This document shows, piece by piece, positions 49,760 through 61,487 of a stretch of 64,000 nucleotides of DNA. Location: positions 1 through 64,000 of the forward strand of contig NZ_CP043046.1 of assembly GCF_008119665.1 (NCBI RefSeq), in the 5' to 3' direction. The stretch is from Pigmentiphaga aceris (lineage in GTDB: Bacteria > Pseudomonadota > Gammaproteobacteria > Burkholderiales > Burkholderiaceae_B). A program made the translations under genes and the position numbers. The notes below the pieces were generated by a model. It worked only from the letters and a program-made list of their open reading frames with translations, ran no database searches and was not told where the DNA came from. Positions within the stretch are counted from its first letter, which is position 1. Each line of letters opens with the position of its first letter.

Positions 49760-50043
49760 GCAGCCAGACCTTCGCCAGTGTGTGGGATGCCCTTGAGGAA
49801 ACGCCACAAGCTGCTGAAAACATGAGGGTTCGCGCTTCCATGATGCGGGCGTTGACTGCTCACATCAACCGCACTGGCATGAGCCAGGCGGTAGCCGCCA
49901 AGTTGTTCGACGTAACCCAGCCGCGTATCTCCGATCTGAAACGCGGCAAGATCGATCTGTTCAGCATCGATGCATTGGTGAACATGGCGGCGGCCGCCGG
50001 TCTCCATATTCAAGTCACCATTCCTGAACTCGAAACTGCCTGA
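49756..50043 (+). CDS. HigA-type XRE antitoxin
   Basis: 95-residue HTH protein (TGMSQAVAAKLFDVTQPRISDLKRGKIDLFSIDALVNMA) of the family that pairs with Gp49-like toxins. It should bind the toxin and repress the shared promoter through the palindrome at 49399-49418. Overlaps the toxin gene by four bases. Confidence 0.92.
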   Translation: MSSQTFASVWDALEETPQAAENMRVRASMMRALTAHINRTGMSQAVAAKLFDVTQPRISDLKRGKIDLFSIDALVNMAAAAGLHIQVTIPELETA

Positions 50044-50057
50044 TGTGACACCTGCGC

Positions 50058-50091
50058 TTATCCACAGCGCAGGAACATCGAGTTATCAACA
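50058..50091. other. Two DnaA-box-like sequences after the toxin-antitoxin pair
   Basis: TTATCCACA at 50058-50066 is a perfect consensus DnaA box and TTATCAACA at 50083-50091 differs at one base. Both point the same way, 25 bp apart, in the 102-bp spacer between higA and the convergent peptidase gene. Chance occurrence is possible. Confidence 0.4.
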
Positions 50092-50145
50092 AGTGACTTA
50101 GGCGGCCTGCCGCTCTTCCACCGTGTGCAATTGCGGTGGTACCGC

Positions 50146-50964
50146 TTAGCGCAGCATCGACGACATGGCCGACAGGCAGTTGATCATGCGAATCGCCACT
50201 TCCATCGATTCCGCATCGAACTCCACCTCGTCACCGCCCGTGCGCACCAGCGTGGGCCACTGACAGAACAGATCGGCCAGGCCGGTGGTCTGCGTCTGGA
50301 TGCCCACACGCAAGGGGCCGGCAACCGTATACGGCTTCGCTTCAGACAGACGTCCCAGCGCGGCCTTCACGCCTGCACGGATGGCGTCGCAGCTTTGCGT
50401 GGGCGACAGCGAAATGCCGCTGCACAGACCGGTGGCAATCTTGGTCTGCACGAATTCTGCATGCGGGAACAAGGGGCGCGTCTCGTCGATGAACACGTCG
50501 TCGCCGCTCATCATCACGACCGGTGCGCCGTACTCGCCTGCCACGGCCCCGTACAAGCCAGCTTCGCTGGTTTCCACGCCATTGATGCGAATGCGTGCGA
50601 ACGCAAAGCTGTTGGTGGTGTGGGCCAGAATGCCGCGCGTCTGCGCCTTGGCGTGGTAACCCACAAAGCACACCGCATCCACACCCAGCTCCACGCCGGA
50701 CGCCATGCCCAGGTAACGCGGCTTGCCCTGCACCACTTGTGCACGCGGGTCGAGCAGATCGGGCGGCATGTTGCGGAAACCGCCGTGCGAATCGTTCACC
50801 AGCACGCCGGTCGCACCCGCATCGAAGGCACCTGCGACGGCTGCACTGGCTTCACGCGCCATCATCACGCGGGCACGCTCGTACTCGCCGTTGCCATTGC
50901 GAACCTGTTCGTGGTGGTAGACGCCAGCCACGCCTTCGATATCAGTGGAGATCAGAACTTTCAT
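50146..50964 (-). CDS. M55 D-aminopeptidase (DppA type)
   Basis: 272-residue zinc aminopeptidase. Asp8 and Glu10 (STDIEGV), His60 (NDSHGG), His104 (GYHAKA) and Glu134 (TSEAGL) match the metal ligands of the Bacillus DppA family, and His115 (LAHTT) the proposed nucleophile. It removes N-terminal D-amino acids from small peptides. It is the last gene of a transport-hydrolysis operon. Confidence 0.92.
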   Translation of the reverse strand: MKVLISTDIEGVAGVYHHEQVRNGNGEYERARVMMAREASAAVAGAFDAGATGVLVNDSHGGFRNMPPDLLDPRAQVVQGKPRYLGMASGVELGVDAVCFVGYHAKAQTRGILAHTTNSFAFARIRINGVETSEAGLYGAVAGEYGAPVVMMSGDDVFIDETRPLFPHAEFVQTKIATGLCSGISLSPTQSCDAIRAGVKAALGRLSEAKPYTVAGPLRVGIQTQTTGLADLFCQWPTLVRTGGDEVEFDAESMEVAIRMINCLSAMSSMLR

Positions 50965-52127
50965 GGAGTTTGCATCCTGAATTGACGGGCGAATGCCGCC
51001 CAGTCGGGAATGAGGTCGGTCAGCGCAGTGCGTGCGTGGCCGTCACGGCCCTGCACATTTTCCGCAGACCACAAGGCGTTCAGAATTGCCTGCTCGGTGC
51101 TGTCGGCGGCGGCCTGGAACAGCACATCGAGCTGGCTTTCGTGCAGCAGCGCAATCGCAGGCATCGGGCGGGCGGGCAGATGCGGGATCGTATAGGCCGT
51201 GGAAAACGCCAGCGCAATGTCGCCGCTGCCGTGGCCGTACACCGATCCGGTTCGTGCCAGACCAGCACCTGCGCGCAATGCCAGGCGACGCAGTTGCCGG
51301 CTGTCCAGCGGCGCATCGGTGGCCAGCAGCATGATGATCGAGCCCTTCTCCGGCCCGGCCTCGTGCGCCTTCAACTGCGCAGCAATCGTCGGCCCGATAT
51401 GCAGACCGGCGACAGTCAGGTTCTCCAGCTTGCCGAAGTTGGCCAGCACCAGCGCGCCCACGGTATAGGTCGTGGTCGAGGCCAGCTCGTCCGCCGATCC
51501 CAGCCGTGTGCCGTCTTCCTTGTCGACTGCGCTGCGCACCGTCGCCAGCCGGGACGCCGTGCCGATACCGCCCTTCAACTGGAAGCTCGACATGCCGCGC
51601 CCTGCCCCGACCGCACCTTGTGCGACGTCAATGCCAGCTGCGTCATGCGCAATCAGATAGTCGGACTCGGTCACGGCCAGGCGCTGGATGTCATTCAGAA
51701 AACCGTCATTGCACTCGAACACCAACGGATTGACCGTGGGCAGGCCACGACCGGTGTCGGGTTCCTGAGCGATGCAATGGCGGATCTGTGCGGTGGCGAG
51801 GGTGCCGACCGAGAAGGTATTGGTGAGCGCGATCGGAGTGTCCAGCACCCCGAGTTCCTCGACCTGGATCAGGCCGATGCTCTTGCCGAATCCGTTGATC
51901 ACGGCGGCGGCCGCCGGCACCTTGTCGGTGAAGGGATTGCCGCCGTGCGGACGAACCACGGTCACGCCGGTCTGCACCGGCCCGCTCGCCCGCGTCATGT
52001 GGCCGACGGTGACGCCGGCCACATCCGAGATTGCATCGCGAGGACCGCTGGGCAGTGCCCCGATCTGCGGCACCACCTGTTGCAAGGACACGCCACCCAT
52101 GGTCGTATCCCCTGTCTTGCTCGCCAT
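50961..52127 (-). CDS. P1-family (DmpA/BapA) aminopeptidase
   Basis: 388-residue N-terminal-nucleophile peptidase of the DmpA family. Self-cleavage should occur before the Ser of EKGSIIMLLATDAPLDSRQL (near residue 263), which then becomes the N-terminal nucleophile of the beta chain. Members act on D-Ala-, beta- or ordinary peptides. ATG 52127 follows AGGTGAG; a GTG three codons upstream is possible. It overlaps the M55 gene by four bases. Confidence 0.92.
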   Translation of the reverse strand: MASKTGDTTMGGVSLQQVVPQIGALPSGPRDAISDVAGVTVGHMTRASGPVQTGVTVVRPHGGNPFTDKVPAAAAVINGFGKSIGLIQVEELGVLDTPIALTNTFSVGTLATAQIRHCIAQEPDTGRGLPTVNPLVFECNDGFLNDIQRLAVTESDYLIAHDAAGIDVAQGAVGAGRGMSSFQLKGGIGTASRLATVRSAVDKEDGTRLGSADELASTTTYTVGALVLANFGKLENLTVAGLHIGPTIAAQLKAHEAGPEKGSIIMLLATDAPLDSRQLRRLALRAGAGLARTGSVYGHGSGDIALAFSTAYTIPHLPARPMPAIALLHESQLDVLFQAAADSTEQAILNALWSAENVQGRDGHARTALTDLIPDWAAFARQFRMQTP

Positions 52128-52198
52128 GCTGCTCACCTGCCTGCGGACGATTACTGCGGTTGTGGCTACTTGCTTTGTTGCGACTTTGCAGTCGCTAC

Positions 52199-53113
52199 TT
52201 ACTTGCGGTCGATCTTCGGGTCCAGCGCATCGCGCAGACCATCACCCAGCAGGTTGAACGCCAGCACGGTGAAGAAGATCGCCAGGCTCGGGAACAAGGC
52301 CACGTGCGGTGCGTTCAGCATGTCGGCACGGGCTTCGTTCAGCATCGCACCCCACTCCGGAGTGGGCGGCTGTGCACCCATGCCCAGGAAGGACAGCGAC
52401 GCAGCGGTGATGATCGAGGTGCCCACGCGCATCGAGAAGTACACGATGATCGACGAAATCGTGCCCGGCAGAATGTGGCGCACGATGATCGTCCAGTCGG
52501 ACGCGCCAATGCTGCGGGTCGCCTCGATGTAGGTCAGGTTCTTCAGCACCAGCGTGTTGCCACGAACCAGGCGCGCAAACGCCGGCACGCTGAACACCGA
52601 CACGGCCACCACGACGTTGGTCATGCTGCTGCCCAGCACGGCCACCACGCCCAGCGCCAGCAAGATGCCGGGGAACGCGAACAGCACGTCCGAGATACGC
52701 ATCACGATGCGATCCCACCAGCCTTCGTAGTAACCCGCCAGCAGGCCCAGGGCCGTGCCGATCAGGCCACCGATCAGCACCGACAGGAAGCCCGCCGTCA
52801 GCGAGATCCGTGCGCCCATCAGAATGCGGCTGAAGATGTCGCGGCCAAGCGGGTCAACGCCAAACCAGTGTTGCACCGACGGGCCCGTGTTGAGCATGTC
52901 GTAGTCGAAGAAGTTCTCGGCGTCGTAGGGGGTGATCCACGGCGCAAGAATCGCGGCAACGATCAGCAAGACAACGAAGAAGCCAGCGGCAAGCCCCACG
53001 TGTTGCTTGCGGAAGCGGCGCCAGAACTCCGAGAACGGAGTGCGTACCTTGCCTTGCACGGTGGCAGTGGGCACGGCGGGAGCGGGAGTAGCCGGGACGG
53101 CAGGACGATTCAT
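52199..53113 (-). CDS. gsiD: Peptide/glutathione ABC permease GsiD-like
   Basis: 304-residue inner-membrane permease of the DppC/OppC type, with an N-terminal OppC_N segment, six helices and the EAA loop ([18 protein letters not shown]). With GsiC it forms the channel of the importer. It follows gsiC by 7 bp and precedes the two peptidases in the operon. Confidence 0.87.
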   Translation of the reverse strand: MNRPAVPATPAPAVPTATVQGKVRTPFSEFWRRFRKQHVGLAAGFFVVLLIVAAILAPWITPYDAENFFDYDMLNTGPSVQHWFGVDPLGRDIFSRILMGARISLTAGFLSVLIGGLIGTALGLLAGYYEGWWDRIVMRISDVLFAFPGILLALGVVAVLGSSMTNVVVAVSVFSVPAFARLVRGNTLVLKNLTYIEATRSIGASDWTIIVRHILPGTISSIIVYFSMRVGTSIITAASLSFLGMGAQPPTPEWGAMLNEARADMLNAPHVALFPSLAIFFTVLAFNLLGDGLRDALDPKIDRK

Positions 53114-53120
53114 GGCCGCC

Positions 53121-54041
53121 TCACTTATAACGAATGGTGGGGTTGATGTAGCCGTACAGCAGATCCACGATCAGATTGATCAGGATGAACTCCAGCGAGA
53201 ACAGCAACACCAGGGTCTGGATCACGGGGTAGTCACGCATGGTGACCGCGTCAACCAGCAGACGGCCAAGGCCGGGCCAGTTGAACACTGCTTCCACCAC
53301 GATCGAGCCGCCCAGCAGAAAACCGAACTGCAGACCCATCATGGTCACGACCGGAATCAATGCATTGCGCAGGCAATGCTTGATGATCACGGTCTTTTCC
53401 TTCAGGCCCTTCGCACGCGCAGTGCGCACGAAGTCTTCCTGGATCACTTCGACGAAAGATGCGCGGGTGAAACGCGCCATCACGGCGGCGACCCCTGCAC
53501 CCAGCGTCAGCGACGGCAGGATGTAGTGCTTCCAGGTGTCAGCGCCCACGGTCGGCAGCCAGCCCAGTTGCACCGAGAAGATCTGCATCAGCAGCATGCC
53601 GAGTGCGAAAGCCGGGAATGAAATCCCCGACACCGCGATGGTCATGCCCAGCCGATCAGGCCACTTGTTGCGGAACACGGCAGACGTAATGCCAATGGCC
53701 ATGCCAAAAATCACTGCCCAGACCATACTGGTCAGGGTCAGGTACAAGGTGGGTTTGAAGCGTTCCGCGATCTCGGTGGCGACAGGACGCCGCGAGCGGA
53801 TCGAGGTGCCAAACTCACCTTGGATAACGTTGGTGAAGAAGGTCACGAACTGTTCGGGCAACGGCCGATCCAGTCCAAGCTCCTTGCGCATGATCTCTAC
53901 CGTCGCCTGGTCGGCGTCCTGGCCGGCGGCCAGTCGGGCCGGATCGCCCGGCAGCATGTGGACGAACAGGAACACCAGCACTGCGACGATGAGCAGTGTC
54001 GGGATCAGTCCCACAAGCCGTTTCAGAAAATAATTCAACAT
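53121..54041 (-). CDS. gsiC: Peptide/glutathione ABC permease GsiC-like
   Basis: 306-residue permease of the DppB/OppB type, starting [20 protein letters not shown] and carrying the EAA loop [24 protein letters not shown]. Partner of GsiD. An intercistronic hairpin at 54064-54089 separates it from the receptor gene. Confidence 0.88.
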   Translation of the reverse strand: MLNYFLKRLVGLIPTLLIVAVLVFLFVHMLPGDPARLAAGQDADQATVEIMRKELGLDRPLPEQFVTFFTNVIQGEFGTSIRSRRPVATEIAERFKPTLYLTLTSMVWAVIFGMAIGITSAVFRNKWPDRLGMTIAVSGISFPAFALGMLLMQIFSVQLGWLPTVGADTWKHYILPSLTLGAGVAAVMARFTRASFVEVIQEDFVRTARAKGLKEKTVIIKHCLRNALIPVVTMMGLQFGFLLGGSIVVEAVFNWPGLGRLLVDAVTMRDYPVIQTLVLLFSLEFILINLIVDLLYGYINPTIRYK

Positions 54042-54063
54042 GTTGATGCGGTGCCGACAAAAG

Positions 54064-54089
54064 CGCGCGCCAGCGGATGCTGGCGCGCG
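54064..54089 (-). terminator. Intercistronic hairpin between gsiB and gsiC
   Basis: CGCGCGCCAGC (54064-54074) and GCTGGCGCGCG (54079-54089) form an 11-bp stem with a GGAT loop; on the minus strand CTTTTG follows. It is likely to stabilise the receptor mRNA and lower permease expression, as is common after binding-protein genes. Confidence 0.6.
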
Positions 54090-54109
54090 GATCTACTACT
54101 AGTACGCGC

Positions 54110-55672
54110 TTACTCGGACAGAGAGATCTCGGTCGAGTTGATGTTGCCGTCGGGCTGCATGAAGATGCCCGTCAGGTTCTTGCTTTGCGCGTACACGTTC
54201 TGTTGCACGACCAGCGGTGCCCAAGGAGCATCCTTCCAGATCTGTTCCTGGGCGGTCTTGTACAGCGAGGCCAGTTCCTTGTCGTCGGTCGACTTCAGCG
54301 CCTTCGAGATCGAGCTGTCCACCACGTCGTTCTTGTAGTACGCAGTGTTGTTCAGCTTCGGCGGGAAGGACTCGGAAGCCAGCAGCGGACGCAGTGCCCA
54401 GTCAGCATCGCCAGTCGACGACGACCAGCCGGCGTAGTACATGCGAACGCGGGCGGTTGCGGGGTCCGGTGCCGATTGCACCCACTCCACGCGCTGGCCG
54501 ATTTCCAGTGCTTGCACGGTCAGCTTGATGCCGACTTGTTGCAGCTGCTGCTGAATGAACTGCAGTGCCTTCTGGGTGGTCGAGTCGTTATACGCGCCCC
54601 ACATCGTGGCTTCGAAGCCGTTCGGGTAACCGGCTTCCTTCAGCAGCTCACGCGCCTTCTTCACGTCGTAAGCCCACGGGCCAGTCTTGTGCGAGAACTT
54701 GATGCCGTGCGGCACGATGGCGTCGGTCGGGGTGGCGAAACCACCGAATGCAACCTTGACCAGCGCGTCGCGGTTGATCGCGTAGTTGACGGCCTGACGG
54801 ACACGGATGTCGTCGAACGGCTTTTGCATCGTGTTCATGCTGATGTAGCGCACGATGATCGAGTCAGCGGCGGTCAGGTTCAGCTTCGGGTTGTTCTTCA
54901 GCGCGGTCGCGGTTTCAGCCGGCACCGAGCTGACGAAGTGAGCTTCGCCGGTTTGCAGCATGGCCATGCGGGTGCCGTTCTCGGGCACGGGCTTCCAGGT
55001 GATCGAGTCAACCTTCGGGTAGCCCTTCTTCCAGTAGCCGTCGAACTTCTTGACCTTCACGAAGTCGGTCTGCTTCCACTCGACGAATTCGAACGGGCCG
55101 GTACCGACCGGGTGGAAGGCGATGTCCTTGTTGCCCCACTTCTTCAGTGCGGTCGGCGAGATCATCGCGGCCGAGCCGTGTGCCAGGGCGTTCAGGAAGG
55201 GCGAGAAGGGCTCCTTCAGGGTGATACGCACGGTGTGTGCATCTACCACGTCGACCTTCGAGATCGGACGGAACTGATTGGCGCGCGGCAGCTTGTTTTC
55301 AGGGTTGGTCACGCGATCGAGCACGAACTTCACCGCTTCGGCGTTGAAGTCGGTGCCGTCGTGGAACTTCACGCCTTGACGCAGCTTGAAGGTGTAGACA
55401 ATGCCGTCGGGCGAGACTTCATAGCTCTCAGCCAGGGCCGGGCGGATCTTCAGATCCTTGTCGAATTCGAACAGGCCTTCGTAGAAGGACTTGGTCACCG
55501 CGGTGGTCAGCGTGGTGTTGGTGCTGTACGGATCGAGCGTTTCCGCCGGAATGTGCAGGGCAATGACCACGTCTTTCGCCGCGAAGGCATTGCCACCAGT
55601 CAGTGCGGCCAAGGCCAGCAGGCCCGCTGCCAGCGGTTTACGTCGAAACATCGAAGCGACACGCTTGTTCAT
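54110..55672 (-). CDS. gsiB: Peptide/glutathione ABC substrate-binding protein GsiB-like
   Basis: 520-residue SBP of family 5 with a signal peptide (about 10-32, LAAGLLALAALTGGNAFA). The mature protein has the family segments KDVVIALHIPAETLDPYSTN, ESYEVSPDGIVYTFKLRQGVKFHDG and RVRQAVNYAINRD. It should capture glutathione or short peptides in the periplasm. It is in the iaaA-gsiABCD order found in enterics. Confidence 0.88.
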   Translation of the reverse strand: MNKRVASMFRRKPLAAGLLALAALTGGNAFAAKDVVIALHIPAETLDPYSTNTTLTTAVTKSFYEGLFEFDKDLKIRPALAESYEVSPDGIVYTFKLRQGVKFHDGTDFNAEAVKFVLDRVTNPENKLPRANQFRPISKVDVVDAHTVRITLKEPFSPFLNALAHGSAAMISPTALKKWGNKDIAFHPVGTGPFEFVEWKQTDFVKVKKFDGYWKKGYPKVDSITWKPVPENGTRMAMLQTGEAHFVSSVPAETATALKNNPKLNLTAADSIIVRYISMNTMQKPFDDIRVRQAVNYAINRDALVKVAFGGFATPTDAIVPHGIKFSHKTGPWAYDVKKARELLKEAGYPNGFEATMWGAYNDSTTQKALQFIQQQLQQVGIKLTVQALEIGQRVEWVQSAPDPATARVRMYYAGWSSSTGDADWALRPLLASESFPPKLNNTAYYKNDVVDSSISKALKSTDDKELASLYKTAQEQIWKDAPWAPLVVQQNVYAQSKNLTGIFMQPDGNINSTEISLSE

Positions 55673-55779
55673 GAATTAAGTCTCCTAGGGTGGATCGAAC
55701 CCGCCTGGTCAGGCGGCGGGGTATTGCAATCAGTAGGGCTTGCTCAGTGCGGTAAGGCGTTTTCTGCTTGGTCTTCTGT

Positions 55780-57669
<1,890 letters not shown>

Positions 57670-57683
57670 AGCGTCGAAATTCC

Positions 57684-58658
57684 TCAGCGAAAGATCGCCG
57701 TCTGGGGCGTGTCGCCAACATAGGCGACGCCCCGATACATGCCTTCGGTGTTGAAGGGCAGGCTTACATTGCCTTCACGGTCCACGGCGATCAGGCCGCC
57801 GCGTCCGTCGATCTCCATCAGCGATTCCATCACCACGTGTTCGGCAGCCTGTGCCAGCGTCTGGCCGGCGTAGGCCATGCGTGCGCACACGTCGTAGGCC
57901 GCAGCCACACGGATGAACATCTCGCCGCTGCCCGTGCAGGACACTGCCGCCGTGCGGTCGTCGGCATAGGTGCCGGCACCGATCAGCGGCGAGTCACCGA
58001 CCCGGCCAGCTTGTTTGTTGGTCATGCCGCCCGTGGATGTTGCCGCAGCAATATGACCGTGGGCATCCAGCGCAACTGCACCGACGGTGCCGAACTTGCG
58101 GTCTTCGGCCAGCGGCGCGTTGCCCGCAGCGACGGCAGCAGCGCCATCGTGATCCAGCATCGGTGCGGCATTGGTAGCCAGCGCACGGTGCAATTGTTCG
58201 CGACGTGCATCGGTCGAGAAGTACGACGGATCGACAAACTCCAGACCCTGCGCACGACCGAAGGCTTCCGCACCCTCGCCCACGAACAGCACGTGCTCGC
58301 TGTGCTCCATGACGGCGCGCGCGGCACGAACCGGGCTGCGCAACGTGGTCACGCAGGCAACCGCACCTGCCTGGCGGGTTGCACCGTCCATCACGGCGGC
58401 GTCCAGTTCATGCGTCTCTGCATGGGTGAACACGGCACCATGACCGGCATTGAACAGCGGGCAATCTTCAAGCATGCCAACCGCCAGCGTCACGGCCTCG
58501 ACCGCAGTCGCGCCCGATGCCAATGCAGCCTGACCGGCTTCCAGCACTGCACGCAAGGCAGCGTGATAAGTGACTTCAGTCTCGGCCGACATGGCGGCGC
58601 GGTTCAAGGTACCGGCGCCGCCGTGAATGGCAATCACAGGTCTGATCGGATTGCTCAT
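57684..58658 (-). CDS. iaaA: Isoaspartyl peptidase / plant-type L-asparaginase
   Basis: 324-residue Ntn hydrolase that splits isoaspartyl dipeptides and L-asparagine. Autocleavage should take place between Gly190 and Thr191 ([11 protein letters not shown]), and the glycine-rich [26 protein letters not shown] closes the active site. First gene of the iaaA-gsiABCD operon; downstream of the MurR/RpiR gene on the same strand. Confidence 0.93.
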   Translation of the reverse strand: MSNPIRPVIAIHGGAGTLNRAAMSAETEVTYHAALRAVLEAGQAALASGATAVEAVTLAVGMLEDCPLFNAGHGAVFTHAETHELDAAVMDGATRQAGAVACVTTLRSPVRAARAVMEHSEHVLFVGEGAEAFGRAQGLEFVDPSYFSTDARREQLHRALATNAAPMLDHDGAAAVAAGNAPLAEDRKFGTVGAVALDAHGHIAAATSTGGMTNKQAGRVGDSPLIGAGTYADDRTAAVSCTGSGEMFIRVAAAYDVCARMAYAGQTLAQAAEHVVMESLMEIDGRGGLIAVDREGNVSLPFNTEGMYRGVAYVGDTPQTAIFR

Positions 58659-58715
58659 GCGGCCACCTGTGCCGGCATGCCGGAAAGACCCGTCAACTGG
58701 CCTGTCGACAGACCG

Positions 58716-58727
58716 CTATATATATAG
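58716..58727. promoter_or_regulatory. AT palindrome in the iaaA promoter region
   Basis: CTATATATATAG, a 12-bp perfect palindrome, lies 58-69 bp before the iaaA start. It resembles the CTCTATATATAGAG core found three times upstream of the MurR/RpiR gene, so it may be the same kind of operator. Confidence 0.45.
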
Positions 58728-58748
58728 AGAGCGTGCAAGCGTTTCATC

Positions 58749-59717
58749 TCAGGAGTTCTGCGTATCTAAAGCGTCGCGCCGGCTGCGAGCCGACGTCGAA
58801 AAGGATTGGGTGCGCTCGGCGGGCGTGCCGCTGCCGTGCAGCCACGGCATCACGAACTCGGCAACATTGGCCGCCGCCTTCAGCGACCCTTGCGCCCGCA
58901 GCGCAACCGCCACACACAAGGCCTCGATCAGCGACAACACAGTGGCTTCCGAATTGGCGTTGTAATTGCTCTCGGTACAGGCGTAGAGCGCGACATTGGC
59001 TGTCGGCGCCAACGGTGAGGTCGGCCGGTCGGTCAGGGCGAGCACTGGCACACCGTGTTCACGGGCGCGCTCGGCGATATAAAGCGTGTCGGACAGATAG
59101 CGCGGGAAGGCAATCGCGATCATCAAGTCATCGCTGCGCAGCTTGAACAGCTTGCGCGCGGCAAATGACGCGCCGGCGACACCAGCCAGCAGATCGACGT
59201 TCTCGCAGTACGGGTCCAGCCCGCGCTGCAACAAGCCACCCAGCCAGGCACTGGCACCAAAGCCCACGATATAGATGCGGCGGGCACCCAGAATGGCATC
59301 GACCGCACGCTCACAGGCTTCGGGCTGCAGACCGCGACGGGTTGCTTCGATATTGCGCTGGTTCTCTTCGAACACCGCAGCAAACACCTCGGCCACTTCG
59401 CTGCCGCGTTCCAGTTCCTGGCGCAGATTCTCAACCGGAGCCAGCGTCGCTTCAAAGCCGCGCACCAACTCGGCCCGGAATTGTGGATAGCCATCCATGC
59501 CCAGCGCGCGCGCAAAACGGTTGGCGGTCGCGGTCGACGCACCCACCGCTTCGGCGAATTCATCGATGCGCATGGTGGCCGCCCGGAACGGGTTGGCCAG
59601 CACGTAGTCAGCCATGTGCCGATGCGAAGGCGTCAGCGTCGGCATTGCACGCGCAATGCGATCGGCGATCGTCAGGTTCACAAGCGGCAGGGGTGGAGAC
59701 ACGGCGGTCGGATCCAT
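58749..59717 (-). CDS. MurR/RpiR-family regulator
   Basis: 322 residues: N-terminal HTH_6 domain (about 15-95, FAEAVGASTATANRFARALGMDGYPQFR) and a C-terminal SIS sugar-phosphate-binding domain (IYIVGFGASAWLGGLLQRGL onward). Members sense phosphosugars or related ligands. It stands 90 bp upstream of iaaA on the same strand and is the probable regulator of the iaaA-gsi-peptidase operon. Confidence 0.92.
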   Translation of the reverse strand: MDPTAVSPPLPLVNLTIADRIARAMPTLTPSHRHMADYVLANPFRAATMRIDEFAEAVGASTATANRFARALGMDGYPQFRAELVRGFEATLAPVENLRQELERGSEVAEVFAAVFEENQRNIEATRRGLQPEACERAVDAILGARRIYIVGFGASAWLGGLLQRGLDPYCENVDLLAGVAGASFAARKLFKLRSDDLMIAIAFPRYLSDTLYIAERAREHGVPVLALTDRPTSPLAPTANVALYACTESNYNANSEATVLSLIEALCVAVALRAQGSLKAAANVAEFVMPWLHGSGTPAERTQSFSTSARSRRDALDTQNS

Positions 59718-59733
59718 CGAAGGGCTTAGAAGG

Positions 59734-59777
59734 TGTAAATCTATTTACATTGCTGCGCATAGTAAAGAAAATTTACT
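59734..59777. promoter_or_regulatory. Two inverted repeats upstream of the MurR/RpiR gene
   Basis: TGTAAAT-N2-ATTTACA (59734-59749) and AGTAAA-N5-TTTACT (59761-59777) lie 17-60 bp before the regulator's start. Their spacing and near-identical half sites fit an autoregulatory operator. Confidence 0.55.
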
Positions 59778-59897
59778 TTCATTGCTCGCACGAGCTTCAT
59801 GTACTGAAACATGTGGCAGGTACGAGACGAGCCCGATCTGCCGCTCGTCGGCCGAAAGCCACCGGCCTGCCGGCTCGTGTTGCACAGCATGTAGATC

Positions 59898-59943
59898 AGG
59901 TGTCTCGTCACCCCTCTATATATAGAGGGGTGACGAGACACCT
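59898..59943. repeat. 46-bp perfect palindrome, left copy
   Basis: A 46-bp perfect palindrome centred between 59920 and 59921, with half site AGGTGTCTCGTCACCCCTCT followed by ATA. It directly abuts the left end of the IS1182-type element. An identical copy at 61541-61586 abuts the right end, so the pair looks like a long target-site duplication. Confidence 0.9.
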
Positions 59944-59955
59944 CAGACTGCTGAC

Positions 59956-59981
59956 AAAGCCTCCCGTAAAACGGAGGCTTT
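59956..59981 (+). terminator. Read-in terminator at the IS left end
   Basis: AAAGCCTCC (59956-59964) pairs with GGAGGCTTT (59973-59981), just inside the left inverted repeat. Such hairpins keep outside promoters from driving the transposase. Confidence 0.6.
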
Positions 59982-59996
59982 GTTCATAATTGGGTG

Positions 59997-61487
59997 ATGT
60001 TAAGAGCACCGATCCCCCACCAGCACGAGCTGGAGATGGTGACGCTGGAGTCGTTGGTTCCGGCCGATCACCTGTTGCGCAAGATCGCGGCAGCGGTCGA
60101 TTTTGAGTTCATCCGAGAGAAGGTTGCGCACCTGTACAGCATGAACAACGGCCGTCCGGCGCTGGATCCGGTGGTGATGTTCAAGCTGCTGTTCATTGGC
60201 TACCTGTTTGGGGTGCGCAGTGAACGGCAGTTGATGCGCGAGGTGCAGGTGAACGTGGCGTATCGGTGGTTCATCGGTTTCCGGCTGACCGACAAGGTGC
60301 CCGATGCATCGACGTTCTCGCAGAACCGCAGGCGACGCTATACGGACACCTCGGTGTACCAGGAGATTTTTGACGAGATCGTGCGTCAGGCGATCGGGCG
60401 GGGGATGGTGGATGGCCGGGTGCTGTACACGGACAGCACTCACTTGAAGGCCAACGCCAGCAAGAAGAAATTCGACGTGGTGACGGTCGCACAAACACCC
60501 TCGGCATACTTGGCTGAGCTGGATGCGGCGGTCGATGCGGATCGGGCGCTACATGGCAAGCGGCCGCTCAAGCGTGACAGCGGCGACGATGATGCGGGCG
60601 GCAGCGCTGCCCAGACCAAGGACGTCAAGATCAGTCGTACAGATCCGGACAGCGGGTTCATGGTGCGTGACGACAAGCCGGTGGGGTTCTTCTACCTGGA
60701 CCATCGCACGGTCGATGCGAAGTTCGCGATCATCACCGACACACACGTGACGTCAGGCTCGGTGCACGACAGCCAACCTTACTTGGCGAGGCTGGATCGG
60801 CAGCGCGAGCGCTTCGGCTTCGGTGTGCGCAAGGTAGGCCTGGACGCGGGGTACTACACGCCGATGATCTGCCACGGGCTGCATGCGCGCGATATCCAAG
60901 GAGTAATGGGCTACCGCACGCCGAACCACAAGCCTGGGCTGTTCTACAAACGACAGTACACGTTCAACCGCTACCGCAACGAATATGTCTGCCCGGCTGG
61001 GCAGCGGCTGCCGTACAGCACCACCAATCGGGCGGGCTACCGCGAATACAAGTCAGACCCGACGCAATGCCAGCAGTGCGAGGTACGCAGCCAGTGCACC
61101 AACAGCCAGAGCGCGATCAAGGTGGTCGTGCGCCACGTGTGGGAACGCGACAAGGAACTGGTTGACGCACGCCGCCACACGGACTGGGGTAAGAAGATAT
61201 ACGCCCGTCGCAAGGAAACTGTGGAGCGCAGCTTCGCCGATGCCAAGCAACTGCATGGGCACCGCTACGCGCGCATGCGCGGGCTGCGCAAGGTCGCCGA
61301 GCAATGCTTGCTGGCGGCGGCGGCGCAGAACATCAAGAAGATCGCCCTGGTGCTTGCGCGCCTTTTATTGCGCCTGCAGTGGTCGATATCGGCCCCTGTT
61401 GCGCCCTGGTGGCGCGCCCTGACCGCCCGTGCCGACGGATGGCTCGATAGCTGGCTGTCTGCACAACCCGCCGCGCTCGCTGCTTGA
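59997..61487 (+). CDS. IS1182-family transposase
   Basis: 496-residue DDE transposase. The N-terminal HQHELEMVTLESLVPADHLLRKI is the IS1182/DUF772 start; YTDSTHLKANASKKKF holds the first catalytic Asp, GLDAGYYT the second, and ERSFADAKQLHGHRYARMRG the Glu. A CQQCEVRSQC zinc-like motif precedes the last part. It appears intact. ATG 59997 is used; a GTG is directly before it. Confidence 0.93.
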   Translation: MLRAPIPHQHELEMVTLESLVPADHLLRKIAAAVDFEFIREKVAHLYSMNNGRPALDPVVMFKLLFIGYLFGVRSERQLMREVQVNVAYRWFIGFRLTDKVPDASTFSQNRRRRYTDTSVYQEIFDEIVRQAIGRGMVDGRVLYTDSTHLKANASKKKFDVVTVAQTPSAYLAELDAAVDADRALHGKRPLKRDSGDDDAGGSAAQTKDVKISRTDPDSGFMVRDDKPVGFFYLDHRTVDAKFAIITDTHVTSGSVHDSQPYLARLDRQRERFGFGVRKVGLDAGYYTPMICHGLHARDIQGVMGYRTPNHKPGLFYKRQYTFNRYRNEYVCPAGQRLPYSTTNRAGYREYKSDPTQCQQCEVRSQCTNSQSAIKVVVRHVWERDKELVDARRHTDWGKKIYARRKETVERSFADAKQLHGHRYARMRGLRKVAEQCLLAAAAQNIKKIALVLARLLLRLQWSISAPVAPWWRALTARADGWLDSWLSAQPAALAA

